64,000 nucleotides of DNA from Paraeggerthella hominis. Its GTDB lineage: Bacteria; Actinomycetota; Coriobacteriia; Coriobacteriales; Eggerthellaceae. Shown piece by piece: positions 36,057 through 44,288 of this stretch. The stretch is taken from NCBI RefSeq assembly GCF_021044775.1, contig NZ_JAJNOQ010000005.1, positions 124,001 to 188,000 of the forward strand, written 5' to 3'. Position 1 is the stretch's first letter, and every line of letters starts with the position of its first letter. Below the pieces are notes generated by a model, which had not been told where the DNA came from, ran no database searches, and worked only from the letters and a program-made list of their open reading frames with translations. A program made the position numbers and the translations under genes.

Positions 36057-36099
36057 CCAGGGAAGGAATGCGTCCGCAAACCGCGATGAAGGACTCCTC

Positions 36100-37233
36100 A
36101 TGAAGTACCTCAAAGACAAGGTTTCACGGCTCCCGCTTCCCGTAGTGCCCGCCACCTTGGGCCTGCTTGTACTGGGAGGGTTTTACGAAACGATCGGATA
36201 CCCGTTCGTCCATGCGATAACCGCCGTAATCTCGACCGTTGTAGCGCTGGCGTACTGCCTGAAGATCGCCTTCCATCTCAAAAGCGTGATAGCCGCGGAA
36301 TACGCGAACCCCATGCTTGCCGCGCTATACCCCACCCTCCCCATGCTGATCATGGTGCTGTGCGTATACTACGCAGGCCTCGCGCCCGTCCTGCACGACG
36401 GCGCTCGGGCGGTGTTCTTCGCGATGCTCGGGTTGCTGATCGTGCACGTTGCGGTGTTCTTCGTCCGCTTTTTCCTACGGCGATTCGAATGGAAGACGTT
36501 CATGCCCAGCTGGTACGTCACCACTAACGGCGTCATGGTGGCCACGGTCGTCGGCATGCCGTTCATGCCCGAGCCGCTGGCACTAGGCATAGTGGTTTGG
36601 GGCATCGCGGCGTACGTTGCGCTTACGCCCTTCATGCTTTGGCGCATGAAGCGCTGCGAAGTCGCCGAAGCCACCATGCATTCGCAAGCGATCATGCTCG
36701 GTCCGTGCAGCATGTGCCTGGTGTCGTACGTCAACGTTGCAAGCGAGCCGAACCTCATCGTGCTCGCGGCGCTGTTCGCCTGCGTGGCGGTATCGCTTGC
36801 GTACGTGGTGGCAAAGCTGCCGAAGTTTTTCAGCGTGCAGTTTCACCCCGGATTTGCCGGCATGACGTTTCCCATGGCCGTAGGGCTGCTGGCAACCCAC
36901 GGGTTCGCTTCGACGCTCGCCGCCGCCGGATTCGCCAGCGCCGCGTCCATGATTCAGCAAGTGGAGGGCATCCAGCTGCTGCTGGCCACATCCATCGTGG
37001 CCATAGTGTACGCACGCTTCCTCGGCATGTTTGCGGCAGGCTTGAAGAACGATCGCGTCAACGGAAAGCTGGCTCCCGAGCAAACCGCAGCGCTGCGCGC
37101 GCTCAGAGCGTACCTCAAGCGCGGATCGGACGCGCTTGAGCACCCCGCGAAAGCCGAAGCCTTCGTCCCCGTAGCTGCGGGAATCGATTGCAACGCAGCG
37201 TGCGAAGAACCGGGCAAAGCCGAAGAGCGCTAG
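36100..37233 (+). CDS. TDT-family (tellurite-resistance/dicarboxylate) transporter
   Basis: 377 residues with ten predicted membrane spans, matching the SLAC1/TehA/TDT channel-like family. Characteristic text: P-L-P-V-V-P-A-T-L-G-L-L near the start, S-W-Y-V-T-T-N-G-V near 140, and V-Q-F-H-P-G-F-A-G-M-T-F-P near 245, the last being typical of bacterial TDT proteins that carry sulfite or dicarboxylates. Start ATG at 36100 has GAAGGA upstream. Two copies of the small RNA lie upstream and one downstream. Substrate is not determinable from sequence. Confidence 0.88.
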   Translation: MKYLKDKVSRLPLPVVPATLGLLVLGGFYETIGYPFVHAITAVISTVVALAYCLKIAFHLKSVIAAEYANPMLAALYPTLPMLIMVLCVYYAGLAPVLHDGARAVFFAMLGLLIVHVAVFFVRFFLRRFEWKTFMPSWYVTTNGVMVATVVGMPFMPEPLALGIVVWGIAAYVALTPFMLWRMKRCEVAEATMHSQAIMLGPCSMCLVSYVNVASEPNLIVLAALFACVAVSLAYVVAKLPKFFSVQFHPGFAGMTFPMAVGLLATHGFASTLAAAGFASAASMIQQVEGIQLLLATSIVAIVYARFLGMFAAGLKNDRVNGKLAPEQTAALRALRAYLKRGSDALEHPAKAEAFVPVAAGIDCNAACEEPGKAEER

Positions 37234-37347
37234 CATTTGCCGCGTTTTCCTCTCATGGTTACCTTCTTGTTACTTTCAGAAGCATCGATTCACAAAACGC
37301 GCACGGTCGACACATACGTTTTTCAAGGTCAACTTTTATACTGGGTA

Positions 37348-37483
37348 TCAGCAAATGAAAGGCTCCCCTCCTTTTCAATTTGCTTCTGCTTACCCCTTAA
37401 AGCAGAGTCGGTGCCCAAGAGGCACCGTACACCCCCTCCTTGCGGCCCGGTGGAGTTCCCCTCTCCCCGGGCCGATCCTTTTC
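37348..37483 (+). ncRNA. C-rich-loop small RNA, copy 3
   Basis: About 136 nt from TATACT at 37337-37342. Nearly the same as copy 2 through hairpins 1-3 (differences include A for G in hairpin 1), with ACCCCCTCC between hairpins 3 and 4, and terminator stem GGCCCGG/CCGGGCC (37444-37473) with TTCCCCT in the loop, followed by CCTTTT. Upstream it shares TTCACAAAACGCGCACG with copy 2 and TTTTTCAAGG...TTTTATACTGGGTATC with copy 1. It lies alone between the TDT gene and galU, arguing for a trans-acting RNA rather than a leader. Confidence 0.8.
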
Positions 37484-37490
37484 CGGGCAA

Positions 37491-37538
37491 AAAGCAAGCA
37501 AGGCAGGACGGGGCATCAGCCTCGTTTCCCGCCTTGCT
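37491..37538 (-). terminator. Terminator of galU
   Basis: On the minus strand AGCAAGGC (37531-37538) pairs with GCCTTGCT (37497-37504) around an inner GGGA/CCCC region and runs into TGCTTTTTGCCC. About 30 bases past the galU stop. Confidence 0.75.
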
Positions 37539-37569
37539 AGTCCTGCTCCCTTGCCCAGCCCGCCAACGC

Positions 37570-38388
37570 CTACTTTCCCGCGTTCTTTCGCTCGAACAGA
37601 ATGTTGTTCGTTTCTAGCCAGCTTTCCACGGTACCGGTGTCGAACCCGTCGGCCGGGTCGATGACCAGCGCGTACATCTCCTCTTCGCGCAGCACGGCGT
37701 CGAGCGCGTCGGTCAGCTGGATCTCGCCGCCCACGCCCGGCTCCACGTCGGCCAAAAGCTCCATCACCCGCGCGGACAGCAAGTAGCGGCCGAACACCGC
37801 CAAGTTCGACGGCGCGTCTTCAAGCGCCGGCTTCTCCACCAGCGCGTCGATCTTCCACACGTCGTCGGCCACGGGAGCTCCCGCGATCACGCCGAAGCGG
37901 CTCACCTGGTCATCGGGCACCGGCATGACCGCGATCACGCTGGCTCCGCCGTGAGCGTCGGACACCTCCTGCATGCTCGGCAGCATCTTGTTGTCCGGCA
38001 CCAGCACATCGCCCAGCAGCACGTAGAACGGCTCGTTGCCGGTCTTCTCGTGGGCGCAGCGCACCGCATGCCCCAGGCCCAGCGCCTCGTCCTGGTACAC
38101 GTAGCTCACGTTGTAGTTGCCCACCTGCTCCACCACGTCGGCGTACGCATCCTTGCCGCGGGCGCGCAGCGTGGCAACCAGCTCCGGGTTCGGGCTGAAG
38201 TGATCTTCGATAGCCTGCTTCTCGCGGCTGTTGATGATGACCACCTCGTCGGCGGCGGATGCAAGGCCCTCTTCGACAACGTACTGGATGGCCGGACGAT
38301 CAACAACCAGCAGCATTTCCTTCGGCTGCGCCTTCGTGGCAGGAAGGAAGCGCGTGCCCAAACCGGCGGCGGGAATCAGAGCTTTCAT
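37570..38388 (-). CDS. galU: UTP-glucose-1-phosphate uridylyltransferase
   Basis: 272 residues. Forms UDP-glucose from glucose 1-phosphate and UTP for cell-envelope sugars. The nucleotide-binding signature A-G-L-G-T-R-F-L-P-A-T-K begins at residue 7, the catalytic Lys is in Q-P-K-E-M-L, and G-V-I-A-G, V-E-K-P and the G-E-I-Q-L-T-D block are in normal order. The start at 38388 (MKALIPAAG) places the signature at the N-terminus as in homologues. It is last on the minus strand after the ccm genes but separated by a hairpin, so probably a separate unit. Confidence 0.95.
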   Translation of the reverse strand: MKALIPAAGLGTRFLPATKAQPKEMLLVVDRPAIQYVVEEGLASAADEVVIINSREKQAIEDHFSPNPELVATLRARGKDAYADVVEQVGNYNVSYVYQDEALGLGHAVRCAHEKTGNEPFYVLLGDVLVPDNKMLPSMQEVSDAHGGASVIAVMPVPDDQVSRFGVIAGAPVADDVWKIDALVEKPALEDAPSNLAVFGRYLLSARVMELLADVEPGVGGEIQLTDALDAVLREEEMYALVIDPADGFDTGTVESWLETNNILFERKNAGK

Positions 38389-38423
38389 GGCTTCGGGACC
38401 TTTCTTGAGTCGCATTTCATACG

Positions 38424-38449
38424 CGAAGCGCCGCAAGAGCGGCGCTTCG
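38424..38449 (-). terminator. Hairpin after the ccm operon
   Basis: Perfect 11-bp stem CGAAGCGCCGC / GCGGCGCTTCG with a 4-base loop, about 50 bases after the ccmD stop. The following minus-strand bases (CGTATGAAA) are not a U tract, so it may rather be a processing or barrier structure. Confidence 0.5.
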
Positions 38450-38501
38450 TCTCATTCGTTTCGCTATTGTAGCACGGACGCAAGACGCGTCGAACGTCCC
38501 G

Positions 38502-38690
38502 CTATTTCGCCGCGGTCTTCTCGGCCAGGGCCTCCTCGAGTACGGCCATGTGCGCTTCGGTCTTCTTCAGACCACGCACGATAATGAACACGTACACCAG
38601 AATTGCAGCCCACATCAGGGCATACGCCGCGATGATATACGGGGCCGACGGAATGATGGTGCTGTAGATTTCAACAAGAACCGGATTCAT
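38502..38690 (-). CDS. ccmD: CcmD-like small membrane protein
   Basis: 62 residues: one membrane span (about 18-40, 'YIIAAYALMWAAILVYVFIIV') then a basic/acidic cytoplasmic tail (R-G-L-K-K-T-E-A-H-M). The span-plus-charged-helix layout and position directly after ccmC are typical of CcmD, which helps release holo-CcmE from the CcmABC complex. Sequence conservation in this family is poor, so context carries most of the weight. Confidence 0.8.
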   Translation of the reverse strand: MNPVLVEIYSTIIPSAPYIIAAYALMWAAILVYVFIIVRGLKKTEAHMAVLEEALAEKTAAK

Positions 38691-38779
38691 GGATGCTCCT
38701 TCTCAACGACTCGTTCGTCATGTTCGCGCAATTCCCCGCTGTCGCATCGCCTATCGTGCAGACGCGGCAGCCGAGCGCG

Positions 38780-39547
38780 TTAGTCTTCCAGCTGCTCCTT
38801 GACGGCCTCCACGCGCTGCGCCAAGCGAACCTGACGAAAGCGCAAGCGGTACAAGGCGAATCCCACCATGATCATGCCCAGCATGACCACGCCCACCGTC
38901 ATGCCCATATCCGGCGACATGCCGCCCTCGCGCAGCACCACGGGATGGATGCTCGAGGGAATAAGGCGCGTCACCATGTAGCAGATGGGCACGTCCACGC
39001 ATGCGATGATGCCCAGAACCGACGAGTACGTGGCACGTCGCTCCGGCTCGTCGATGGCGTTGCGCAGCACGAAGTACGCAATGATGATCAGCATCAGGAT
39101 AAGGTACGTGGTCAAGCGCGGATCCCACGTCCACCACACGCCCCACTCGAAGCGCGTCCACAAATCGCCCGTGATCATGGTGCACGTCACGAACAAAAGC
39201 GCAATTTCCATGCACACCTTCGCGCACGTGTCGAAACGCTGGTTCTTCGTCATGAGGAACCGAACGCAGTAGTAGCCCGCAAACGCCAGCGCGCCGAACG
39301 AAACCAGGGCGACCGGCATGTGGAAATAGAAGATCTTCTGGGACAGCAGCAGCTTCGACGACACCATTTGGCCGCCGATCAGCTCCACGCCGTTCACGGC
39401 GGCGCCGTTCACCGGCCCTGCGTAAAGAAACGCCATAAGGAAGCCGACCGTGGTCAGCACGGCCCCTGCCAGCAACGCCCATGGCGCCACCCGGTCGGGC
39501 CACTGCCCCGCCTCCGGCAGCTTGAGCGGCTTTTTCTCGTCAGTCAT
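38780..39547 (-). CDS. ccmC: CcmC, haem-handling protein of cytochrome c maturation
   Basis: 255 residues with six predicted spans. The tryptophan-rich haem motif W-G-V-W-W-T-W-D-P-R-L-T is present near 130, flanked by the conserved histidines (Y-F-H-M-P near 76 and S-I-H-P near 200). CcmC presents haem to CcmE on the outer face of the membrane. The start at 39547 follows AAAGGAGGG. Lies between ccmB and ccmD. Confidence 0.95.
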   Translation of the reverse strand: MTDEKKPLKLPEAGQWPDRVAPWALLAGAVLTTVGFLMAFLYAGPVNGAAVNGVELIGGQMVSSKLLLSQKIFYFHMPVALVSFGALAFAGYYCVRFLMTKNQRFDTCAKVCMEIALLFVTCTMITGDLWTRFEWGVWWTWDPRLTTYLILMLIIIAYFVLRNAIDEPERRATYSSVLGIIACVDVPICYMVTRLIPSSIHPVVLREGGMSPDMGMTVGVVMLGMIMVGFALYRLRFRQVRLAQRVEAVKEQLED

Positions 39548-39623
39548 AAACCCTCCTTTTGTCGAGCGCCCCAACACCTTGCAGCGTTGAGCGGCTTCAG
39601 CGACCATCAGGCCGGCGAAGCGC

Positions 39624-40340
39624 CTACACGCTGATAACGAAATCGTACAGCACCCAGCTCAGCAGCAGCATGATCACATCGTAGCCACCCGCCAGCATAA
39701 GCGACAGCGAAAACACGTCCATATACCCCTCGGCCCCCACGATCACGGCCGTCGTGGCCGACGCGCACGCGTACAGCAGCGGGAAGATGAGCGGCACGAA
39801 CAGCACCGCCAGCATGACGTCCTTGCCGCGCGTGTTGATGGTGATGGTGGACAAAAGCGTGCCGATGCCCGCCATGCCCACGGTTCCCACCAGCAACGGC
39901 ACTACGAGCAGCCAAAAATGCTCCGATGGCGAAACCGTTGTCAGGAAGAAGAAGTAGAACAGCGGCACGGCCAGCACTTCCACCACCAGCAAGAACAGGA
40001 GGTTCGACGTAGCCTTCGCCAGAAAGATGACTGATCGATCCAAGGGCACCAGCAAAATGCCCTCCATGCAGCCCTGCTCCTTCTCGTGCGAAAACGAACG
40101 GTTCAAACCCAGCAGCGACGTGAACACGATCAGCGCCCACAGAAGGCCGCCGCTGATCTGGAGCACGTCCAAAGCGCTCGTGGTCTGGCCGAGTGCCGCG
40201 CCGTACACGATAAGCACCAACAGTGCGTAGATGCCCATGGACGTGAGCATCTCCTTGGTGCGAAACTCCTGCTCCAAGTCCTTGCGCAAAAGCGTCTTGT
40301 ACTGCTGGAACGTCGAGGGCTTCTTCAAAACCACGGACAT
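39624..40340 (-). CDS. ccmB: CcmB, haem exporter/release complex membrane subunit
   Basis: 238 residues, six predicted spans. Early R-K-D-L-E-Q-E-F-R-T-K-E and later S-F-S-H-E-K-E-Q-G-C-M-E-G-I-L-L-V-P match CcmB. With CcmA it forms the ABC complex that frees haem-loaded CcmE from CcmC at the cost of ATP. ATG at 40340 lies one base after the ccmA stop, so the two are co-translated. Confidence 0.94.
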   Translation of the reverse strand: MSVVLKKPSTFQQYKTLLRKDLEQEFRTKEMLTSMGIYALLVLIVYGAALGQTTSALDVLQISGGLLWALIVFTSLLGLNRSFSHEKEQGCMEGILLVPLDRSVIFLAKATSNLLFLLVVEVLAVPLFYFFFLTTVSPSEHFWLLVVPLLVGTVGMAGIGTLLSTITINTRGKDVMLAVLFVPLIFPLLYACASATTAVIVGAEGYMDVFSLSLMLAGGYDVIMLLLSWVLYDFVISV

Positions 40341-40341
40341 G

Positions 40342-41064
40342 TTACGCCACCCCCATGCCGACGGTCTGGCGGTACAAGCCGGAAAACTCGTCGAAGTCCA
40401 GCGCGTCCTTCTGATCGAACGCGACCACCTTGCCCTTCGCCAGCACCAGCGCGTGCGTGCACATGGCGAAGCCCTTCTGCAGATCATGGCTGACCATGAC
40501 GAAGGTGCGGCCCTCGCGCTGCTGCTCGATCAGCTCATCGAATATCTCCACGGCATGCGGGTCCAATCCCGAGTACGGCTCGTCCAGAAACACCACGTCA
40601 GGATCGTGAATCAGAGCGCGCGCGATGCTCAAGCGCTGCGTCATGCCGCGCGAGAACGTGCGCACGACGTCCAAGCGGCGATGCTTCAGCTCAACCGACT
40701 CCAGCAGTTCGAGGACGCGCGCCTCGGGGTTTTCCACCCCGTAGAGACGCGCGTAGATAAGCAGGTTCTGCTCGGCCGTCAAATCCGGGTACAACATGGA
40801 GTTGTGCGAAATGAGCCCGATGTGGTCGCGCGCTTTGTCGGGTTCCTCCTTGATGTCGATGCCCATGAGCGTAGCCGATCCCGACGACGCGCGGGCAAGC
40901 GTGGACAGCACGCGCAGAAACGTCGTCTTGCCCGCACCGTTCGGCCCGAAGATGGACAGGAACGCGCCTTGGGGAACCTCGATAGACACGTTGTCCACCG
41001 CGCGACGGTTGCCGAACACCTTGGAGAGCTTCTTGGTCTTGATAGCCGCTTGCGCATCGGTCAT
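40342..41064 (-). CDS. ccmA: CcmA, cytochrome c maturation ABC ATPase
   Basis: 240 residues. Walker A GPNGAGKTT near 44, signature F-S-R-G-M-T-Q-R-L near 140, Walker B V-V-F-L-D-E-P near 160, and switch His in V-S-H-D. Start at 41064 (MTDAQAAIKTK) has GGAGG upstream within the ccmF end; five bases separate it from the ccmF stop. Partner of CcmB. Confidence 0.95.
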   Translation of the reverse strand: MTDAQAAIKTKKLSKVFGNRRAVDNVSIEVPQGAFLSIFGPNGAGKTTFLRVLSTLARASSGSATLMGIDIKEEPDKARDHIGLISHNSMLYPDLTAEQNLLIYARLYGVENPEARVLELLESVELKHRRLDVVRTFSRGMTQRLSIARALIHDPDVVFLDEPYSGLDPHAVEIFDELIEQQREGRTFVMVSHDLQKGFAMCTHALVLAKGKVVAFDQKDALDFDEFSGLYRQTVGMGVA

Positions 41065-41069
41065 GACGA

Positions 41070-43292
41070 TTACGCCTCCGCTTTCGCAGATGCAGGTTCG
41101 CAGCCCTCGCTCTTCGAATCTTCCATCGACGCAGCAGCATCCGCACCCGTCAGCTTGCGGCTGGCGCCGCGCTTGCCTGCCGTGGCAATCAACACGCCGG
41201 CCATCAGCAGGAAGAAGCCGATCCAAACCTGGGAGATCAACGGGTTCACGCGCACGTCCATCGAGAAGTCGCCGTTTTCGTTCACGCCGCGATACACCAC
41301 GAACAAGTCCTCGGTCGGGAACGAAATGACGCTGGCCACCAGCTTCTGCTGCTGAGTGGACTGCACGAACTGCACGGTCGGATCAACCGAGCCGACGAAC
41401 TGGCCGTCCTTGTACGCATCGAAATGCACCGTGTACAGGATGTCGTCCTTGTTGTCCTGCGGCACGATTTCGTTGCCGGTGTACTTGAGCGTGTAATCCT
41501 TGACGACGAAGTCCTCGGAAGCGGTATCGGTGGCCTCGTCGTAGCCGACGTAGGCAACCTTCTCCGTCACGTACATGGACGAGCCGATCAAGCCCACCAG
41601 GATGACCGCCATGCCGAAGTGCGCGACGAAACCGCCGAACGTGGAAGCGCGATTCACCAGCATGCCGAAGGCAGCCGACACCGGATTGCCGCCATGCCCC
41701 TTTTGGTAGCCGCGAACCGCGCGGCCCAGCATGAACAGCGAGTTGAAGAACAGCAAGCTGGCCACCAGCAGACCCACGGCCGCCAAGCCGTTGTAGTACC
41801 ATGCCGGACCTTCTTCCATCAGGCCCTCGGCATTGATGCCGCCCGCCGCGATCACCGCGTTGTAGCTGGGAACCAGATACGTCACGAAGTACACCATGAG
41901 CACGGCGAACAGCACGAGCGCGCACACGGCCGGCACGCGCGCGCGCTTCCAGAACTGCTTGCCGTCGGTCTTGCCCCACGAAAGCAGAGGGCAAATAGCC
42001 AAAATGGCAAGGTAGACAATGCCCAAAGGACGGGCGATGGCATTGTACGTGCCAGCGGAAATAGCCTGGCCGCCAAACGGCATCCAACCCGGCAGCGCAG
42101 AGGCGATGGTCAGGTACGCCAGCAACGTGGCGAACACCACCATGATCACGTTGTTGAAGTAGTAGGCCGCATCCTTCGAGAGCATGTTCTCAACATCGTC
42201 GGAACCCGAAGCGCCCGGACCGAAGCTCTTCCAACGGACGACCAGCCCAACGATACCGGCCACGACGGACAGCACGATCAGCGCCCCGAACAGCACGAGC
42301 GAAACCGGGTCGCCCTCGAACGCGTGAACCGACTGAACCAAGCCGGAACGCGCGATGAACGTGCCCACGATTACGAACGCGAACGTCAGGCACGCGCACA
42401 TCACGCTCCAGCGCTTGAACGCGCCGCGTTGACGATACACGGTGAAGCTGTGGATGAGGGCCACGCCCACAAGCCACGACAAAAGGCTTGCGTTCTCCAC
42501 GGGGTCCCAGCCCCAGTAGCCGCCCCAACCCAGCACGACGTACGCCAAAACCGCTCCCAGGCCGATGCCCACGCCCAGGAAGAACCACGAGAACAGGGTG
42601 TAGCGCTGCGAACGGACCACCCACTCTTTAGAGGAGTCGTTCACGATGAGCGCGGCAATGGCGTACGCGAACGGGATGGTCAAACCTGCGTAGCCGATGA
42701 ACAGCGTGGGCGGGTGAATGGCCATAGCCCAGTGCTCCAGCAGCGTGTTCATGCCCAGCATGGAAGCCGAGCTTGTCAGCGTGCCGTCAGAATTGAAGTA
42801 CTTGAGCGGCGTAGCCGTGAACGGCATGTTGCTTTCGGAAAGCAGCAGCACGCCCACGAACGCGGCCAGCACCAGCTGGCTGACCAGCAAGGCCATGGAG
42901 TCCAGCTTGCGCGGGCTTTTCAAATTGCGCACGGCCACCACCGCGTTGAACGCGGCGATGAGCCACGCCCAGAACAGAAGAGAGCCCTCGCGACCGGCCC
43001 ACAAGCCGGACAGTTTGTACAGCCAGGCCAGCTCGCCCGAAGCGTCGCTGTGCTGGCGCAAAACGTATTCGATGCTCATGTCGCCCGTCATGAAGCAGAA
43101 GACCAGGATGCCGCAGCAGAACGTCAGCGCCACCGCCGACAGGATCACGCCGATATGGCCGCCCCAGGTCAGCGTCTCGCCTATACCGCCTGAGCGCTTG
43201 CGCGCAAGCAGCGCGCCCGCAAGCAGGCACACGACGGACACCGCCACGCCCGCAAAAGCGACCAGAAGCCCGATCACACCAATAGTTGCCAT
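41070..43292 (-). CDS. ccmF: CcmF, cytochrome c haem lyase
   Basis: 740 residues, about 14 predicted spans. The signature W-G-G-Y-W-G-W-D-P-V-E-N-A near 240 and further conserved histidines (W-A-M-A-I-H-P-P near 190) mark CcmF, which ligates haem from CcmE to apocytochrome CXXCH sites. The C-terminus has the usual large outer loop, then a short cytoplasmic tail rich in Ser/Glu. No CcmH- or CcmG-like thiol reductase gene is in the cluster. Confidence 0.95.
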   Translation of the reverse strand: MATIGVIGLLVAFAGVAVSVVCLLAGALLARKRSGGIGETLTWGGHIGVILSAVALTFCCGILVFCFMTGDMSIEYVLRQHSDASGELAWLYKLSGLWAGREGSLLFWAWLIAAFNAVVAVRNLKSPRKLDSMALLVSQLVLAAFVGVLLLSESNMPFTATPLKYFNSDGTLTSSASMLGMNTLLEHWAMAIHPPTLFIGYAGLTIPFAYAIAALIVNDSSKEWVVRSQRYTLFSWFFLGVGIGLGAVLAYVVLGWGGYWGWDPVENASLLSWLVGVALIHSFTVYRQRGAFKRWSVMCACLTFAFVIVGTFIARSGLVQSVHAFEGDPVSLVLFGALIVLSVVAGIVGLVVRWKSFGPGASGSDDVENMLSKDAAYYFNNVIMVVFATLLAYLTIASALPGWMPFGGQAISAGTYNAIARPLGIVYLAILAICPLLSWGKTDGKQFWKRARVPAVCALVLFAVLMVYFVTYLVPSYNAVIAAGGINAEGLMEEGPAWYYNGLAAVGLLVASLLFFNSLFMLGRAVRGYQKGHGGNPVSAAFGMLVNRASTFGGFVAHFGMAVILVGLIGSSMYVTEKVAYVGYDEATDTASEDFVVKDYTLKYTGNEIVPQDNKDDILYTVHFDAYKDGQFVGSVDPTVQFVQSTQQQKLVASVISFPTEDLFVVYRGVNENGDFSMDVRVNPLISQVWIGFFLLMAGVLIATAGKRGASRKLTGADAAASMEDSKSEGCEPASAKAEA

Positions 43293-43354
43293 GTAGTTTC
43301 CTTCCGAAGCGGCGGCCGAAGCCGCCGCCTATCGTCTTAAGATTCGCGTTTCCG

Positions 43355-44020
43355 CTAGCCCTGCAAAGCCACCTCGGTCGCGGCGAACTTGCCGCCAGCG
43401 TTGATGGAGCCCGTCAGCACCAGTTGGGTGCCGTCCTTGATCTCGTCGGAGATGGCGCCGTCGAACAGAACCGGCAGCTCTTCCCCGCTTTCCGCGTCAA
43501 CGAGCACGAAGCGGTCGCCCGACCCGGCCGCGACCAGCGTGCCGGTCTTCACCGAGCCAGCCACCTTGACCGGCTTGTCAAGCACCTCGTCGCCGTAGCC
43601 CACCAACTGGGCGACCGTAAGCGCGTCGGCCGAGTTCTCGTACTTCGACGGGCACTTCGTAACCAGCTCGGACGCGTTCAGAATGCCTTCTTCGGTCATC
43701 TTGCCCGTGCAGATTGCCGTCACGTCATTGCCGAACGTAGCCGAAACGCCGCCCTCGAAGCGCACTTTGACCTGCTGGGACTTGTCGCCTTCGGGGTCGT
43801 AAATGGCAAACGTCAGCACGTTGTCCTTCGTTTCGAAAGAATTCTCCACCACGTTGCCGCTCACCTGGATCTTCTGGTCAGCGTATCCCCCGGTTGCAGC
43901 TTCTGCAATCGAAACGCTCTTGGCAGAGCTCGATCCCCCGACCACGGCCAAGACCACGACCAGCACCATAACGATAATCCCCGTCACCACGACCATACGA
44001 CGTTTCGTTTTCGCGTTCAC
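43355..44020 (-). CDS. ccmE: CcmE, haem chaperone of the Cys type, with a second OB-like domain
   Basis: 221 residues. GTG start at 44020 is chosen because GAGGAGGCGAGC lies upstream. A membrane anchor (about 9-30) is followed by the OB-fold (Q-V-S-G-N-V-V ... K-V-R-F-E-G-G-V) ending at the haem site C-P-S-K-Y (about 125), i.e. CxxxY instead of the common HxxxY. This variant is known from archaea and some sulfate reducers. About 90 further residues form what looks like another OB-type strand set (K-V-A-G-S-V-K-T-G ... L-T-G-S-I-N). First gene of the ccmE-F-A-B-C-D run. Confidence 0.88.
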   Translation of the reverse strand: MNAKTKRRMVVVTGIIVMVLVVVLAVVGGSSSAKSVSIAEAATGGYADQKIQVSGNVVENSFETKDNVLTFAIYDPEGDKSQQVKVRFEGGVSATFGNDVTAICTGKMTEEGILNASELVTKCPSKYENSADALTVAQLVGYGDEVLDKPVKVAGSVKTGTLVAAGSGDRFVLVDAESGEELPVLFDGAISDEIKDGTQLVLTGSINAGGKFAATEVALQG

Positions 44021-44196
44021 GCTCGCCTCCTCATGCTGTTTCCCGTACTGTTTTCTGCAATGTCTCAAAGTTCCGAAGAGCGCCATGGCAAAATCCAAGA
44101 GCTTGCCATGCGAACCGTCCACGGCGTGCGCGCTCGCGATGCGAAGCGTACTTCGCACGTGCCGCGACCAGCCATTTCGTTCTTCGGACCTTTGAC

Positions 44197-44240
44197 AAAA
44201 GGAGCCCGTCCAAGCGCATTGCGCTTAAGGCGGGCTCCCT
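44197..44240 (-). terminator. Terminator between nrfH and ccmE
   Basis: GGAGCCCG (44201-44208) pairs with CGGGCTCC (44231-44238), with an inner AAGCGC/GCGCTT pair, followed on the minus strand by TTTTGTC. About 50 bases past nrfH, so nrf and ccm transcripts are probably separate. Confidence 0.85.
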
Positions 44241-44288
44241 CGTGCTATTCAATTGTTCGCTCGAAACGCGAGCGTACGAAGCAAAGCT

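Noticed and set aside
35613..37483. Identification of the three RNAs as known 6C RNA
   Set aside because: 6C RNA has two stems with six-C loops; here there are four hairpins with CCCCT motifs and a different layout.
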